From the NCBI GenBank assembly GCA_012845835.1, contig JABAKD010000009.1:7219413-7283412 (forward strand): DNA of 64,000 bases. Reading direction: 5' to 3'. A model generated the notes under the pieces. That model did no database searches and was not told where the DNA came from. It was given only the letters and a program-made list of their open reading frames with translations. Source of the DNA: Undaria pinnatifida (taxonomy: Eukaryota > Sar > Phaeophyceae > Laminariales > Alariaceae). A program made the translations under genes and the position numbers. Of the stretch, positions 49,601 through 62,895 are shown piece after piece. Position 1 is the first letter of the stretch. The number at the start of each line of letters is the position of its first letter.

Positions 49601-52600
49601 TCCCTCAACTTAGCAAGGTTGAGGGATGTTGGGTGTGGCCTGTGCATTGTGCTCGCTGGCATGCGGACACGAGTACAGTATGGCATGCTGTGCTCGCTGA
49701 GCAGCGAGACGCAATTACTCGAAGCTCGAACTATTGTGTTTGACGACATACCGAGCAGAACACACCAATTATATCCAGTCTCGCCTGTCAGCGAGCACAA
49801 CGCATACCACCACACCCAACACCCCTCAACTTCGCAGGAGCTCCCGACAAGTAGAGGGGTGTTGGGTGTGGGCTGTGCGTTGTGCTCGCTGACATGCGAG
49901 CATGAGTACAATATGGCAAGCTGTGCTCGGTGAGCCGAGAGACTAAACAATTCGAAGCACGAACTATTGTGTCTCGCGACCTACCGAGCATAACACACCA
50001 ATTATATCCTGTCTCGCATGTCAGCGAGCACAATACCTACCTCCACACCAAACACCCCACAACAATGCCGGAGACCCCGTTAACTAGAGGAATGTTGGGT
50101 ATGGGGTAAGCTGTGCTCGCTGACATGCGAGCGTGAGTACAAAATGGTATGCGGTGCTCGCTGAGTTTAATACTGTTGTGTCTCGCGACCTACCGAGCAC
50201 AACACACCAATTATATCCAGTCTCGCACGTCAGCGAGCACAACGCATACCTCCAAACCAAACACCACTCACGTATCAGGAGCTCCCGCTAAGTAGAGGGG
50301 AGTTAAGTATGGGGTGTGTGTTGTGCTCGTTGACATGTGAGCATGAGTACAATATCGTATGCTGTGCTCGCTGAGTCGCGAGACACAATACTTCGAAGCT
50401 GCAACTCTTGCGCCTCACGACCTACCAAGCACAACAAACCAATTACAGACGTCTCGGGACCTACCGAGCATGACACACCAATGATACCCAGTCAAACATG
50501 CCGGCGAGCACAGCACACACCTTCACACCAAACACCCCTCAACTTTGCAGGAGCTCCTGCTAAGTTCGTGGGTGCAGATGTGGGTTGTGTGTTGTGCTCG
50601 CTGAGATGCGAGCAAGAGTACAACGTGGTATGCTGTGCTCGCTGAGTCGCGAGACACAACAATCCGAAGCTCGAACTATTGTGTCTGGCGACCTACCGAG
50701 CATAACACACCGACTATACGTGTCTCGCGACCTACCGAGCATAGCACACCAATGATTTTCAGTCTCGCTTTTCTTTTTCTCTTTTATTCTTATCCTCCGG
50801 CAGGTGGGGAAAATATGGCTTAAGCTCGCCACAATTCTACGTACTGTCACACATTTGTGTCAATTTAACTCATATTGCATTATTGCAATCCAGCGCTACC
50901 TGGCGTGTCCTTCAGTTCCCGTGATAGGGATAGCGTGAGCTGTCCCTACCGTCGCATGTTAGCGAGCACAGCGCATACCTCCACATCAAACACCCCTCAA
51001 CTTTGCAGGGGCTCCCGCTAAGTGGAAGGGTGTCGAGTATGGGGTGTGCGTTGTACTCGCTGACATGCGAGCATGAGTACAATACGGTACGCTGTGCTCG
51101 CTGAGCCGCGAGACACAATAATTCGAAGCTCGCACTATTGTGTCTCGCGACCTACCGAGTACAACACACCAATTATATCCCGTCTCGCATGTCAGCAAGC
51201 ACAACGTATACCTCCACACCCAACACCCCTCAACTTAGCAAGAGCTCCCGCTAAGTAGAGGGGACTTGTGTGTGTGCTGTGCTCGCTGGCATGCGAGCAT
51301 GAGTACAACATGGTACGTTGTGTTCGCTGAGTCGGGAGACACAATAATTTGAAGCTCCAACTCTTGCGCCTCGCGACCTACCGAGCATGACCGACCAATT
51401 ATACACGTCTCGCGACCTACCGAGCATGATACACCAAATACACCCAGTTTCACATGCCAGCGAGCACAGCACACATCTCCACACCCAACACCACTCCTGC
51501 TAAGTTCATGGCTGCAGGTGTGGGCTGCGTGTTGTGCTCGCTGAGATGCGAGCAAGAGCACAACGTGGTATGCTGTGCTCGCTGAGTCGCGAGACACAAT
51601 AATTCGAAGCTCGAACTATCGTGCCTCACGACTCAGCGAGCACAACACACGAAATATACCCAGGCCAGCGAGCACAACACACCTCCACACACCAAACACC
51701 CCCCCCCACTTAGAAAGACCTCCAGCGACTCCTGCTGAGTTCATGGGTGTAGGTATGCTGTGCTCGCTGAGTCGAGAGACACGATAATTTCGAAGCTCGA
51801 ACTATTGTGTCTCGCGACTCAGCGAGCACAACACAACAATTACACCCAATCTCACATGCCAGCGGGCACAACACGCACCTCCACACTAACACTCCTCAAT
51901 TTAGCACGAGCCCGGGGCCAGGCTCGCTGCACACTCGGCTCGACATAAAGACCCAGATTAACAAGCACAAGGGAAACAGAGTGAACTATAATAGCAACGT
52001 CGTCGTCAGCGACGGTCCCGAGTCTCCATGGTGTTCCATGGCACGGTTCGAGAAACCAGACGCACGCCTCCGTGTCAGCACGAGGCCCGTAGATACGCCA
52101 GGACGCCCCAAGCTACGTATCATACCACAGACCGAGCATCAGTAGACGCAACGGAGTACAAGAGATGGGTTTATAGGGTAGGAAAACGCCGGCGGCAGGA
52201 TGGGTGCTATCAATAGAAGGGTGTTCATGCTTTGGTTGCATCGCTATATATATAGAGAGAGAAAACATCAAAGGGGCTACGGCTATGCTGTGCATGTTTC
52301 CTCGTTTCATGGTTCGCCCCATGGCTTTCTTGTACAGACAAGAACAAAAAAAACTATTCATATCCCGGATTCCTGCACCTCCCCATCCCCCCACCCCACT
52401 CCCTCCCTCGACACTTTGCTTCCCTAGCACCACGCAATGTCTGCCTTGGTCGGTCAACACCCGACGTGCTCCATCCCGGCATTCTGGAGACATACTACGA
52501 TGGAGGTAGCACATTTTGTCTTTCGTTTCTGGATGACGGCGGGGCTCCTGATCCAAAATCGACCGAATTTCGACGTATTTTTTTGTATTCCAAAACTTTT

Positions 52601-55600
52601 CGCTGCAACATCTAGGTCATCGGGATTGTCCATCGCGTTATAAAATAGCACCTCTTTGTTTTTCCCTGAATCAGTTGGCCTCAGAGGGGTATAGACTTCC
52701 GCAGGAGAGGAGCCCCAAAAACCAAACTGATGAATGTCTATCGAAGAGTACGCCATTGTACGGGTGCGAGGGTCTATCGTCCCACGGACTACAGCCATGC
52801 ACGACAAGGATTGCCCCCCTCTCACCCCCCTCCCACCCACCCACCGCCTCTCACCCTTCAATGGCATGCAACAACGCCTTTGCGGCCACAAGGTCCTGCC
52901 CTTCCGCCTTCGGTCCCAGGTCAAACTCCTCCAGCTCTGCCCTCTCTCGAGACGCCGCCAGCTCTTCCTCCCCTTCTCCATCCGGCACGACCTTGCAGAG
53001 GTCGCGCAGAGCCGGCAGCATGTCGACGCCCCTTGCCCCCTTCTGCCGGTTCAGTGCGGGGAGGAGGACCTTCCTGATCCAGGAGCTGGACTGCTCTTTG
53101 CTGAAGCCGATGGTAAGGTCCAGAACGTGCTGGAGGTTCTTGAAGGTGTAGCAGTCTATTCCCCAAACGCTCCTCTCCTGGGTTGGGTTGGGTTGGGTTG
53201 GGTTGGGTTGGGTTGGGTTGGGTTGGGTTGGGTTGGGTTGGGTTGGGTTGGGTTGGGTTGGGTTGGGTTGGGTTGGGTTGGGTTGGGTTGGGTTGGGTTG
53301 GGTTGGGTTGGGTTGGGTTGGGTTGGGTTGGGTTGGGTTGAGTTGGGTTGGGTTGGGTTGGGGCGGGGCGGGGTGGGTTTTGGGTTGGGTTGGGTCGGGA
53401 TGGGTTGGGCAGGGTTCGGGGTAAGATTCCGGTTCGGTAGGTGTTAGGTTGGGTTGGGTCGTTTTGGATTTGGGGGGGTGGAGGATAGATGTGGAGGCAG
53501 TTAAATGCGACGATGAAGAAAGGGGAAAGGGCCGCCGGGGGGGGGGGGCGGGCGTGCTGTTCGCGATGTATAGTTGCAGTACTGCATGCTTCCTGTTTTT
53601 TCGTTTTTCCATGTTGTATTTTTCCGCGTGCTTTGGCCCCTAGCTCTAACTTACCTATCGGCCTATCGGTACGTGGAACTCAAAGCTGACGTAAACATTA
53701 AAAAAAAAGTGAAAGGCCAACACCTGTCACAAAATAAGAAAACAGCGGAGTGACGAACAACACAGAAACCACACGAAGGAACCGGTCGCCTACCTCCCCG
53801 CTGCCGTAGAACATATCTTGAAGGAGTAATGCATCTACAAAACCGAGCGGCCGGTGTATCACGCAGCTCGCAAAGATGAGCATAGACTCTTGAATTGATC
53901 GGACTCACAGCTGACGCGCGCATTGTAAAGTAGTATTATAAAATTAATAACAGTGTTTGATACTTCCCCGGCAGTGCAAATAACAGCAACCACCAAAATT
54001 CCGGCGCTCATCATGCATGAAAAACGTCACCGTCAACAACTAGTACAAAGCAGGGGTTATTCGGTTTCTAAACGAAATCCTCGTACATACATACGTGTAT
54101 ACACTTTCCTTTCAACCAAAACTACCGTGACGAGTTTTCACGCAAAAAAATAGCACAAAACTACCATGTAGGGAAATACAGTCGTGCACCAGTTTTCCGG
54201 TCCTGAAGAAGAAGAAACTAACCAATAAGTCAACTTAAGAGGTACAAACAAACGCTCGAGTCTTATATTTTAACTGAATAAAATTGAAGAGACCAAGTAC
54301 CTCATCATGGTCATCTCTTAACTGAATTTCCTGGTATACATATACGGCCTTGCACCAAGTTTCCGGTCCTAAAAAAAGCCAACCTAATCAATCAGTCCAA
54401 GTAAACAAATAGGTACAAACAAACGCTCGAATCTTGTATTTTAACTGAATCAAGCTGAAAGAGACTAAATACCTCATCATCATCACTAAGTAGATGTATT
54501 ACCTGGTACCGGTATAAAAAAAGGATAAACCGCACAAACAACAACAACAAAACGCAACCCCCTTCCAATCCCAACCTCAACCCCAACTCGAAATGGCTCT
54601 CACCTCGAGCTGGCCGTCCTCTGCATCCGACGTCTCGACAACGCGTCCGTCTTTACCGTAGGTCCTGTACTTCATGAGGACCTTCGGCTTCTCCGTCGGG
54701 CCCTTGTCCTCGACCATCGAGGGCCCGTTCTCCAGAGGGTTCGTGGCCTGGTACAAACAGGAGTTTGCGAAAGTTTTAAACATCGGGTAGATCAGGTCCC
54801 TTCCTATTCATGGCCGACGTCTTCCAGGGCACATACACGAAGTGGATCCCTGGTCTACATGGTGTGCATGGCCTGGGTCAGATCCCTATAGATGATTGAC
54901 CCATTCCACGGTAGTAGGGGTTTGCACTTTTAGGCCCATTTTTTTTTCTGGCTGATTGAGGCCCTTAAGTGCGGAAATATTGGTCAGTACAATAAACGTA
55001 CGAGACTACAAGGGCTCCGCTCTGCGGGCGGCTGACGTCGCCCGCTACGCTCGCGCAAGGAAGAATACAACTGAATACAACTAAATGCGAAGGCGGCAGA
55101 AAGAAGAGGCCCACGACTTGATGCATCTAGCGATTTGATGATATGCCGAGAGCTGCTTTATACGCAGAGCTGATTGCCCTGTGCTGTGCTGCGTGTGCTT
55201 GTTGGCGATGTCATGTTCTGATCGCCAATATGGGTGTAATTTTCGGGGGGGGAAAGGAGGACCGAGAGAGGACAATCAAACACAAATAAAGAAAACGAAA
55301 AAAAGACGAGTACATCCGTACATACCTGGTACAACCGGTCGGTACCGGGTATCGCATTATACCTGGTACTGCTGTACGTTCGAAATAAAGCACAGCCCAC
55401 CACTGCAAAGCACCGCAGGGCAAGGCGCGGCACCGTACGGCACGGCACGGCGCTGCGCTGCGCTGCGCTGCGCTGCGCTGCGTTGCGCTGCTGAGCTATA
55501 GCTGGGCCGAGCTGAGCTGTGAGAGCATTTTTTTTGTGGTTCCAACAATGTAGTGCCTGGTACGCACAGCAGTATTACCGGTGGTATGACACTTCGAATG

Positions 55601-58600
55601 ACACTTGGCATGTAGGAATGGTGCAGTAAAACACATGCAGCACGGCACATCACCGCAAAGTAATACCGCACCGCGCGGCATGGCACGGGCAGGGCACGGC
55701 AGGGCACGGCAGGGCACGGCAGGGCACGGCAGGGCACGGCAGGGCACGGCAGGGCACGGCAGGGTACGAACCCGCGCGGCACTGCACGGCGTTGCGCTGC
55801 TGAGCTGGCGCTGCGGTGCACTCTGCTGAGCGGAGCCGAGTTGATGATGATGTGCGCCAACCTAAACCACGATGGAATCTCTGGTATGACATATGACATG
55901 AACTCACCACGGCACAGCACGACACAGCACCGCACAACACCGCACAGCATCGCACAGCAGTACCGCACAGCATCGCACAGCATCGTACAGCAGTACCGCA
56001 CCGCACGGCAGGGCACACCAGGGCGCGTCAGGGAACGACACTGCACGGCGCTGCGCTGCTGACTAGCGCTACGCTGCTGAGCTAGCGCTGCTGTTCGCCT
56101 CTGGGCAGAGCTGAGCTGATGATTTGATGAGCCAACCTGAGATCATCAGGATGGGACCTCTTCTGGTATGATATGATGAAAGCTGCGTGCAACTACAAAA
56201 AAAATGCGAAGGAAGAAATCAAAGAAAAGCTGGACCGTTCCGGAAGTCACGAGAGGAGGCCGTGTCCAGGTAGTATGTGGTATTTCCAAAAAACGAAGGT
56301 TATGTATTCCCGACGAAAACCTAGGTGATGAAGTTTGGCCAAATTAGGTAATTACCGGCGACTTTGACTACGGAAAAGCGGTAACGCGGCAGACATTTGG
56401 CTTGCTCAGGAAATCACCGGAATTTTCTACTCTGGGAGGCGGTAACGTACAATACACCCCTGTTCGTAGCAGACATTTGGCATACTTTGGCTATTACAGG
56501 TATTTTTTTGCTCAGTTGAAGGGGAACGTACAACACATCCCTGCTCGTGGCAGACATTGAGCCTCTTAGGTAATTACCGGTAGGTTGTGACTCCGGGAAA
56601 ACGGTAACGTGCAATGCATCCTTGCTCGTAGCAGTTTACTGGCCTCTACTCAAGACAATACTGTTGCGTCGAAGCGGCAACGAACACAATCCTCGCCATG
56701 GCACCCACCTGAACCTGGGAGCCGTTCGGGAGGTTGGACTTTAGCTCGGTCTCGAGTGCCTTTCGGTCTGCAGCACGGAGCTCCGGCGCCAACTTGTACT
56801 CTGTGAGGTACTCTTTGTACACTCGGAGGGGGAATGGTTCTGCGCGGAGATCACCCTGTCCGAGCAGCATCGGTGATCGAGCATCGAGGGTTAAGGGTCG
56901 TTGTCAGGTAAGGGCAAGATGAGGGATGGGAGTAAGGGTGGGGTATGGGTTGGGGTAAGGGTTAGGGTGTGGGTTGGGGGAAGGATTGGAGTAAGGTAAG
57001 CAAGGATAACGCAAAGGGTCTGGGTTGGGGAAAGGGGAAGGGTGCAGCTTTAGTGGCCTGTTCAAAGCTCGGTGGGAGGTTTGTACTACTTGAGGCACTC
57101 CTTGTACACGCGGAGGAGGAAAGGTTCCGCGCCGAGATTGGTTGACCTGTCCGAGCAGCATCGCCGACACCGAGGGTCTATCAGGGTTGTTCCTAGAACG
57201 GTAAGCGTTAGGTTGAGGGATGGCGTAGGGTTGGGTTACGATAGGTTGTTTAAGGAGTAGAGTGAGGGACGGAGTAGGGTTGGGGTATGCTGGGTTGGGG
57301 TAACATATAGGCTATGGATTGAGGAAAAGAGAAAAGGGTAAGGGTAGGGCGAAGGCTAAGGCCAAGGGTTCGAGACAGGGTAAGGGTCAAGGTAGGGGTA
57401 GGGGTCATGCGTTTCGTCTCGCCGACGAACTTCAGGGGCAGGCTTGTCTTATTTGAGGTGTTCCTTGTGCACGCGGAAGGGGGTAAATTGAGCTCGAAAC
57501 CGCCCTGTCCGAGCAGCATCAGTTATCGAGCACCGAGGGTTGTTGCTAGGGGAAGGGCAAGGGTTAGGGTGGGCGATGGAGTATGGGTGGAGTATGGGTT
57601 GGGGTACCGGTTAGGGTAACGGCTGGGGTAAGGATTAGCGTAAGGGTAAGGGTAAGGGTAAGGATAAGGGCAAGGGAAAGGGAAAGGGCAGGGGTAAGGG
57701 TAAGGGCAGGGGTAAGGGTAAGGGCAGGGGTAAGGGTAAGGGCAGGGGTAAGGGTAAGGGTAGGGGTAAGGGCTACGCTTTCTTGTCTTGTTCACCAAGT
57801 TCAGGGGCAGGCTTGCGTTCTTTAAGGCATCCTCGTAGACGCTGACAGGGCGACCTCGAGGACGTGTGCGAGGTCGCCCTGTCCGAGTTTACTCAGGGTG
57901 CCCTAAAGAATACACGCCTGACCCGGAACCTTCATGAACAAAACAAAAAAGCGAAGGGTAACGGTAAAGGAAGGAGTAAGGGTTTCGCGTTCTTGTCTTG
58001 TGTTGACCAGGTTTTGGGAACGGGTATCAATCCAAATATTAAAGGTGTTCTTTGTATACGCGGGCGGGGACCGACCTCCGCACGGAACCTTTCCCCGTCA
58101 GCGTGTACAAGGAATACCTACATATTACTATTAACAGCCGTTCCTTAACCTTCGTGAACAAGACAAGAAAGCGTGACCCTTACCCCTTCCATTACCCTTA
58201 CGCTTGCCGTAACTCATGCCCACATATTTAACCTCAGTCATAGCCTTGCCCTTCGCATTCTTGTTTTGTTCACCAAATTTCAGGGAAAGGCATGGAACTC
58301 TTCAAGGTATCGTGCGTAGACGCGGGCAGGGCGACCTCGTGGACTTTCTCAAGTCTTGAGCCTTTCCCTTGGTTTTCTAGTTTAGTTCACCAAGTTTCAC
58401 GGGCAGGCTTGTATCATTCAAGGTATCCTGCGTGGACGCGGACAGGCGAAAGCCAAAGCCTAAGGCTAAGACTGAGGTAAAAGGTATAGGTTTGAGTTAG
58501 GGCAAAAGCGTAAGGGGAATGGAAGGCGTAAAAGTTACGCCTTTCGGTCATGTTCACGAACTTCGGGGAACGGCTATTATTCACATTTGAGGAATTCCTT

Positions 58601-61600
58601 GAACACGAGGAAGGGGAGAGGTGCCGTGCGGAGGTCGCCCTATCCGCGCAGCATCCGCCGTCGAAAATCGAGGGTTGTGAAGGATTGTTACAGAGTAAGG
58701 GTGAGGGTTAGGCATAGGGTATGGGATTACGTAGGGATAGGGTGAGAAATGGAGTAGGGGTGGGGTATGGGTTAGGGTATGGGCTAGGGTAAGGGTTACA
58801 CGTAACGGCAAGGGGTGGGGGTAAGGATACGGGTTAGGGCAAGGGTTTGGGAAAGGGTAGGGGTAAGGGCTGCGCTTTCTTGTCTTGTTCACGAACTTCA
58901 GGAGCAGGATTGTGTTCTTCAGGTATTCCTCACAAGGAAGGGCAAAGGATCCGAGCGGATATCGCTGGGCGACCTCGGCGCGGAACTTTCCCGCTCTGCG
59001 GTCTGAAGGAATACCAGAAGAAACACAACCCCGCCCCTTCACTCCGTGAACAGGACAAGAAACCGTAACCCTTACCCCTGCCTTTACCCTATAACCCAAA
59101 CCCTTACCCTTACCCTTGCCCTAACCCATACCCCATCCCTACTGAACCCCCCATCCTAGCCCTACTCCATCCCTCACTCTAGAACGGTATGGGTATGGGT
59201 ATGGGTACGGGTATTGGTAAGGGTACGGGTATTGGTAAGGGTACTGGTATGGATAATGATACGGGTATAGGTAATGGTACGGGTACGGGCAAAAGGGTAA
59301 GTAAAAGTGAGGATAAAAGTAAGGGCAATAAGGTAAGGGTATGGGTAAGGGTACGGGTATTGGTAAGGGTACGGGTAAGGGCAAAAGGGTGAGTAAAAGT
59401 TAGGATAAAAGTAAGGGCACAAAGGTAAGGGTATGGAGAAGGGCACGGGTATTGGTAAGGGTAAGGGCAAAAGGGTAAGTAAGAGTTAGGATAAAAGTGA
59501 GGGCAATAAGGTAAGGGTATGGGTAAGGTTATGGGTATTGGTAAGGGTACGCGTAAGGGCAACGGGATAAGAGTTAGGATAAAAGTAAGGGTGGGGGTAA
59601 GATATATTCAATGGTAAGGGTGAGAGTTACGGTGAGAGTAAGAGAAAATATAAGGGTAACCATTAATTGCCAGGATAACAGCAAGGAAAACGGTGGCAAG
59701 GGAAAAGGAAAGGGCAACGGTACGGGTGAGGGTAACGGTTAGTCTGTCGCGATCGCCGGCCAGAAACAAGCCTGCAAACCAAAAAAGGAAAACAAAACAT
59801 GTAAACTACCGATTGGTGTTTCGTTTTCCGGGGAAATCGGGGGGGGGGTACTCAGTTTGTGCATGGCCGTAGTCGTATGACCATAGATGCTCGCATCCCT
59901 ACTATGCCGGGACGGAGCACGTTGGGCTTTCGCCAACCAGGCAGACATTGTTTGCACCAAGCGCGAAGCGCCGTGAGGTGTTCGGCGAGTGGCATGAAGG
60001 GTGAACTGCATCATTCCAAGAACCGCTCGTAAGACGGACTTCGGCACCTTGTGCCTACTTTCTTGCTTATGGATGACAGCGCCAATGAGTTATACTTTGT
60101 TTTCTAGTGTGGCCACTCCAGAGACAGCAATGGGTATTACTATGCACCTGCCTCGTAGGTGCCTTACCATATTCACACCATGTGATGCGATAATTCCCCT
60201 TGCGCCGAGTTAGCGTTCTCCACCCCGCACAATATGATCTACTCGATAACCATCATGGTGACGGGGGGGGGGGGGGGGGGCTGAAACAAGACCAAAGGAA
60301 AAACGTAAATGAAAACAAAATATGTGCCATGGACTTCAAGAGCAAAATAATACCGGTAGTAAATATGCGCGGCATCCCGCGTACAGACATATCATGTCAC
60401 TAATTTTGCATCGTCGGCAGAAGAGCGTGTTATTTACACATTGAACGGATATTTCTCTGATCGATGTTCAGCAAACCCAGTACCCAGTGTCCGTCCCGCT
60501 TCTCTATTTAAGAGAAATCCCTGGTACTGGTACAGGTAATGAGGCCATAAACTACAAAACAGAGGTATGCCTGGTGCATCGCAAATGCAGTACATAAGGA
60601 GACTTGGCCAAGCACTGCAACGCGTACTGGATACCAACAGCCGAGCCCACAAAGGCCAGCAACAGACAAGTTGCAGGAGAGCAAAAGCAATAACAATGAA
60701 GGAGCACAAGAGGAAGGGAAAAAACAATACACAACATAAAAATAAAGGGGAACAGAGAAATAAATTACAAGTAGCAACGCTCACAACAAGTTGCACGAGA
60801 GGAAGAGCAAGAACAATACAGGAACCAAAGAATGGAAAAAACAAGAAGCAACATAAGAATAAAGGGGAACAGAGAAATAAATTACAGGTAGCAACGCTCA
60901 GAGCAAGTTGCACGAGAGGAAGAGCAAGAACAATAAAGGAACTCAAGAGAAATGGAAAAATCAAGAAACATGAAAAAAAAAGGGGAAGAAAGAGAAATAA
61001 ATTACAAATAGCAAAGCTCAGAGCATGAGGCAAAATCGTGCTGCGTGTTTTTTCTTTTATGGCAAAATATAAGTAGTATATAGAAGCAGAAGGAACCAAC
61101 ATACACAAAAACGAGACAAAACAAAAGTGCGAAACGCTGGAAGAGATGACAAAATTGCAGGAGAAGAGAGAAAAAGAAAGAAATGAGCGAAAAACGTAAC
61201 AGGAAGGAAAAATCAAGATAAAATAACACGAGGCGAATAAAAAACTACGAGTGCAATTATTCGGAAGAAAGGATATGTAAGGCGGAAGTGAAGATACGAA
61301 AACAAAACAAACTGCTTACGAGTAGTATGAAACAAAGATTGAACTCAACTTCTGGAAGGGACAACAAAATCGCACCCGAGAAAGATCAACAAAAAATACA
61401 AGAACAAGAGCAAGGAAAAAAGCAAGAAACAAAAAACAAAAAAACGATGCTCCGGGAGAAAGGGCAAACATACATTACGTGCGTTTACTTACAAAGAAAG
61501 GGAACACATGGAGCAAGGGAATATACCCACAAATGAACCAAAATCGAGAGAGACAAAACACAGCAAAGTGTGCAAATCCTCGAAGGGTCGCAAGGAGGAA

Positions 61601-62859
61601 GCAAGACACCCAGATATACCAAATTAACAAGAAACAAACGAAAAAGCGTGCATTCAGGAAGGATTACCTCCCGCTCACCTGCATCGCGGCCGCCTGACAC
61701 TGCTTTGTGAACTCCTCGACACTCCTCTTGATCGCAAGAGCGTACCGCTGCACGCAGAGGTGACGTGTTAACGAAAGGACCGACACGGGAAGAGAGTAGC
61801 GCAAGGCATCCCCCCAGAAAAAACAAAACAAGGAAAAACAATGCGTTCGCGGTAGACGGAGGAACGAGGGGGGGAGAAGAGGACGCCCTCGTGTTAAATC
61901 ACATCAGCGGTTAGAGACTAAAGCATGAATAACTATCCTTCCCGACAACGAAAAATAAAAATAAATAAACAAAAATTAGCCAACCCGCTAGTGAAAAAAA
62001 TAACGATTACACTTCCGTAGTATGCTACAACCCCGTTTCAAGGCACAACCCACTTGGAACTGGTGTGGGGCCGTTTTCGCAGTTGAAAAAAGGGTTCAAC
62101 GTGAAACGTCAGGCTACGTGTCTGTATTCTGTTCCACCCCTATTTCCGCACGTTTCCGATATGCACAAAGCAGGTACGATTCAAGTCTACATTTGGAACT
62201 CAAACGATAAGCACCTCCATTTCGAACACAGCAGGCACGACGTAGTCTACGTTATTAACTATATAGCACGATAAGCACCTCCTTTTCCGCGCGCTCCTGC
62301 TGCTTGGTAACGATGTCCTCCGCGGAAGCCAAGAACCGCTTCGCCTTCTCCAGATACGGCTCGATTTCCGAATCCGACTCGTCATCATCTTCTCGTTGCT
62401 CTTCATCAACCTCCATGTCCGTCCTCGCCCCACCCCCCGAACTTTCGCCAACCCCACTCCCACCACAACCCTTCCCCCCCACCGTTCCCTTCTTCTCCGC
62501 GCGCCACTCCTCTGCCCCGCGCAACATACGGGCTACCATCTCCCCAAGGTCAGCCCGCAGGCCAGCCCAGTCCAGGAGCGGCTCGTACTCAAAGGTCAGC
62601 TTCGCGCCTTCGCCAAGTCGACCCCCGTCCTGAGTAAGGGCCACCAGGGGCTCCACCTTGGGCTTCGGGGGGGCACCTTCCGACGGGGGCGTCTCCCCCT
62701 CTCCCTTGGCAGCAGCGCCAGCAGCGAGGGTGGTCACGGTCGCGGTCGCAACAGAAGCCTCGGAACGGTCAGGGGTAGCTCCCAAAGAAGCGGCCGTGGC
62801 GGACGCAGAAGCAGCAACAGCAGCAGTCATCGCGGCCTTCTTCCCGTGCGTGTCCTCCT

Positions 62860-62895
<36 letters not shown>

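Noticed and set aside
57600-59730. GGGTAA repeats suggesting a telomere
   Set aside because: The units are degenerate, internal, mixed with GGGTAC/GGGCAA and interleaved with exon-derived copies, inside an intron of an expressed-looking gene.
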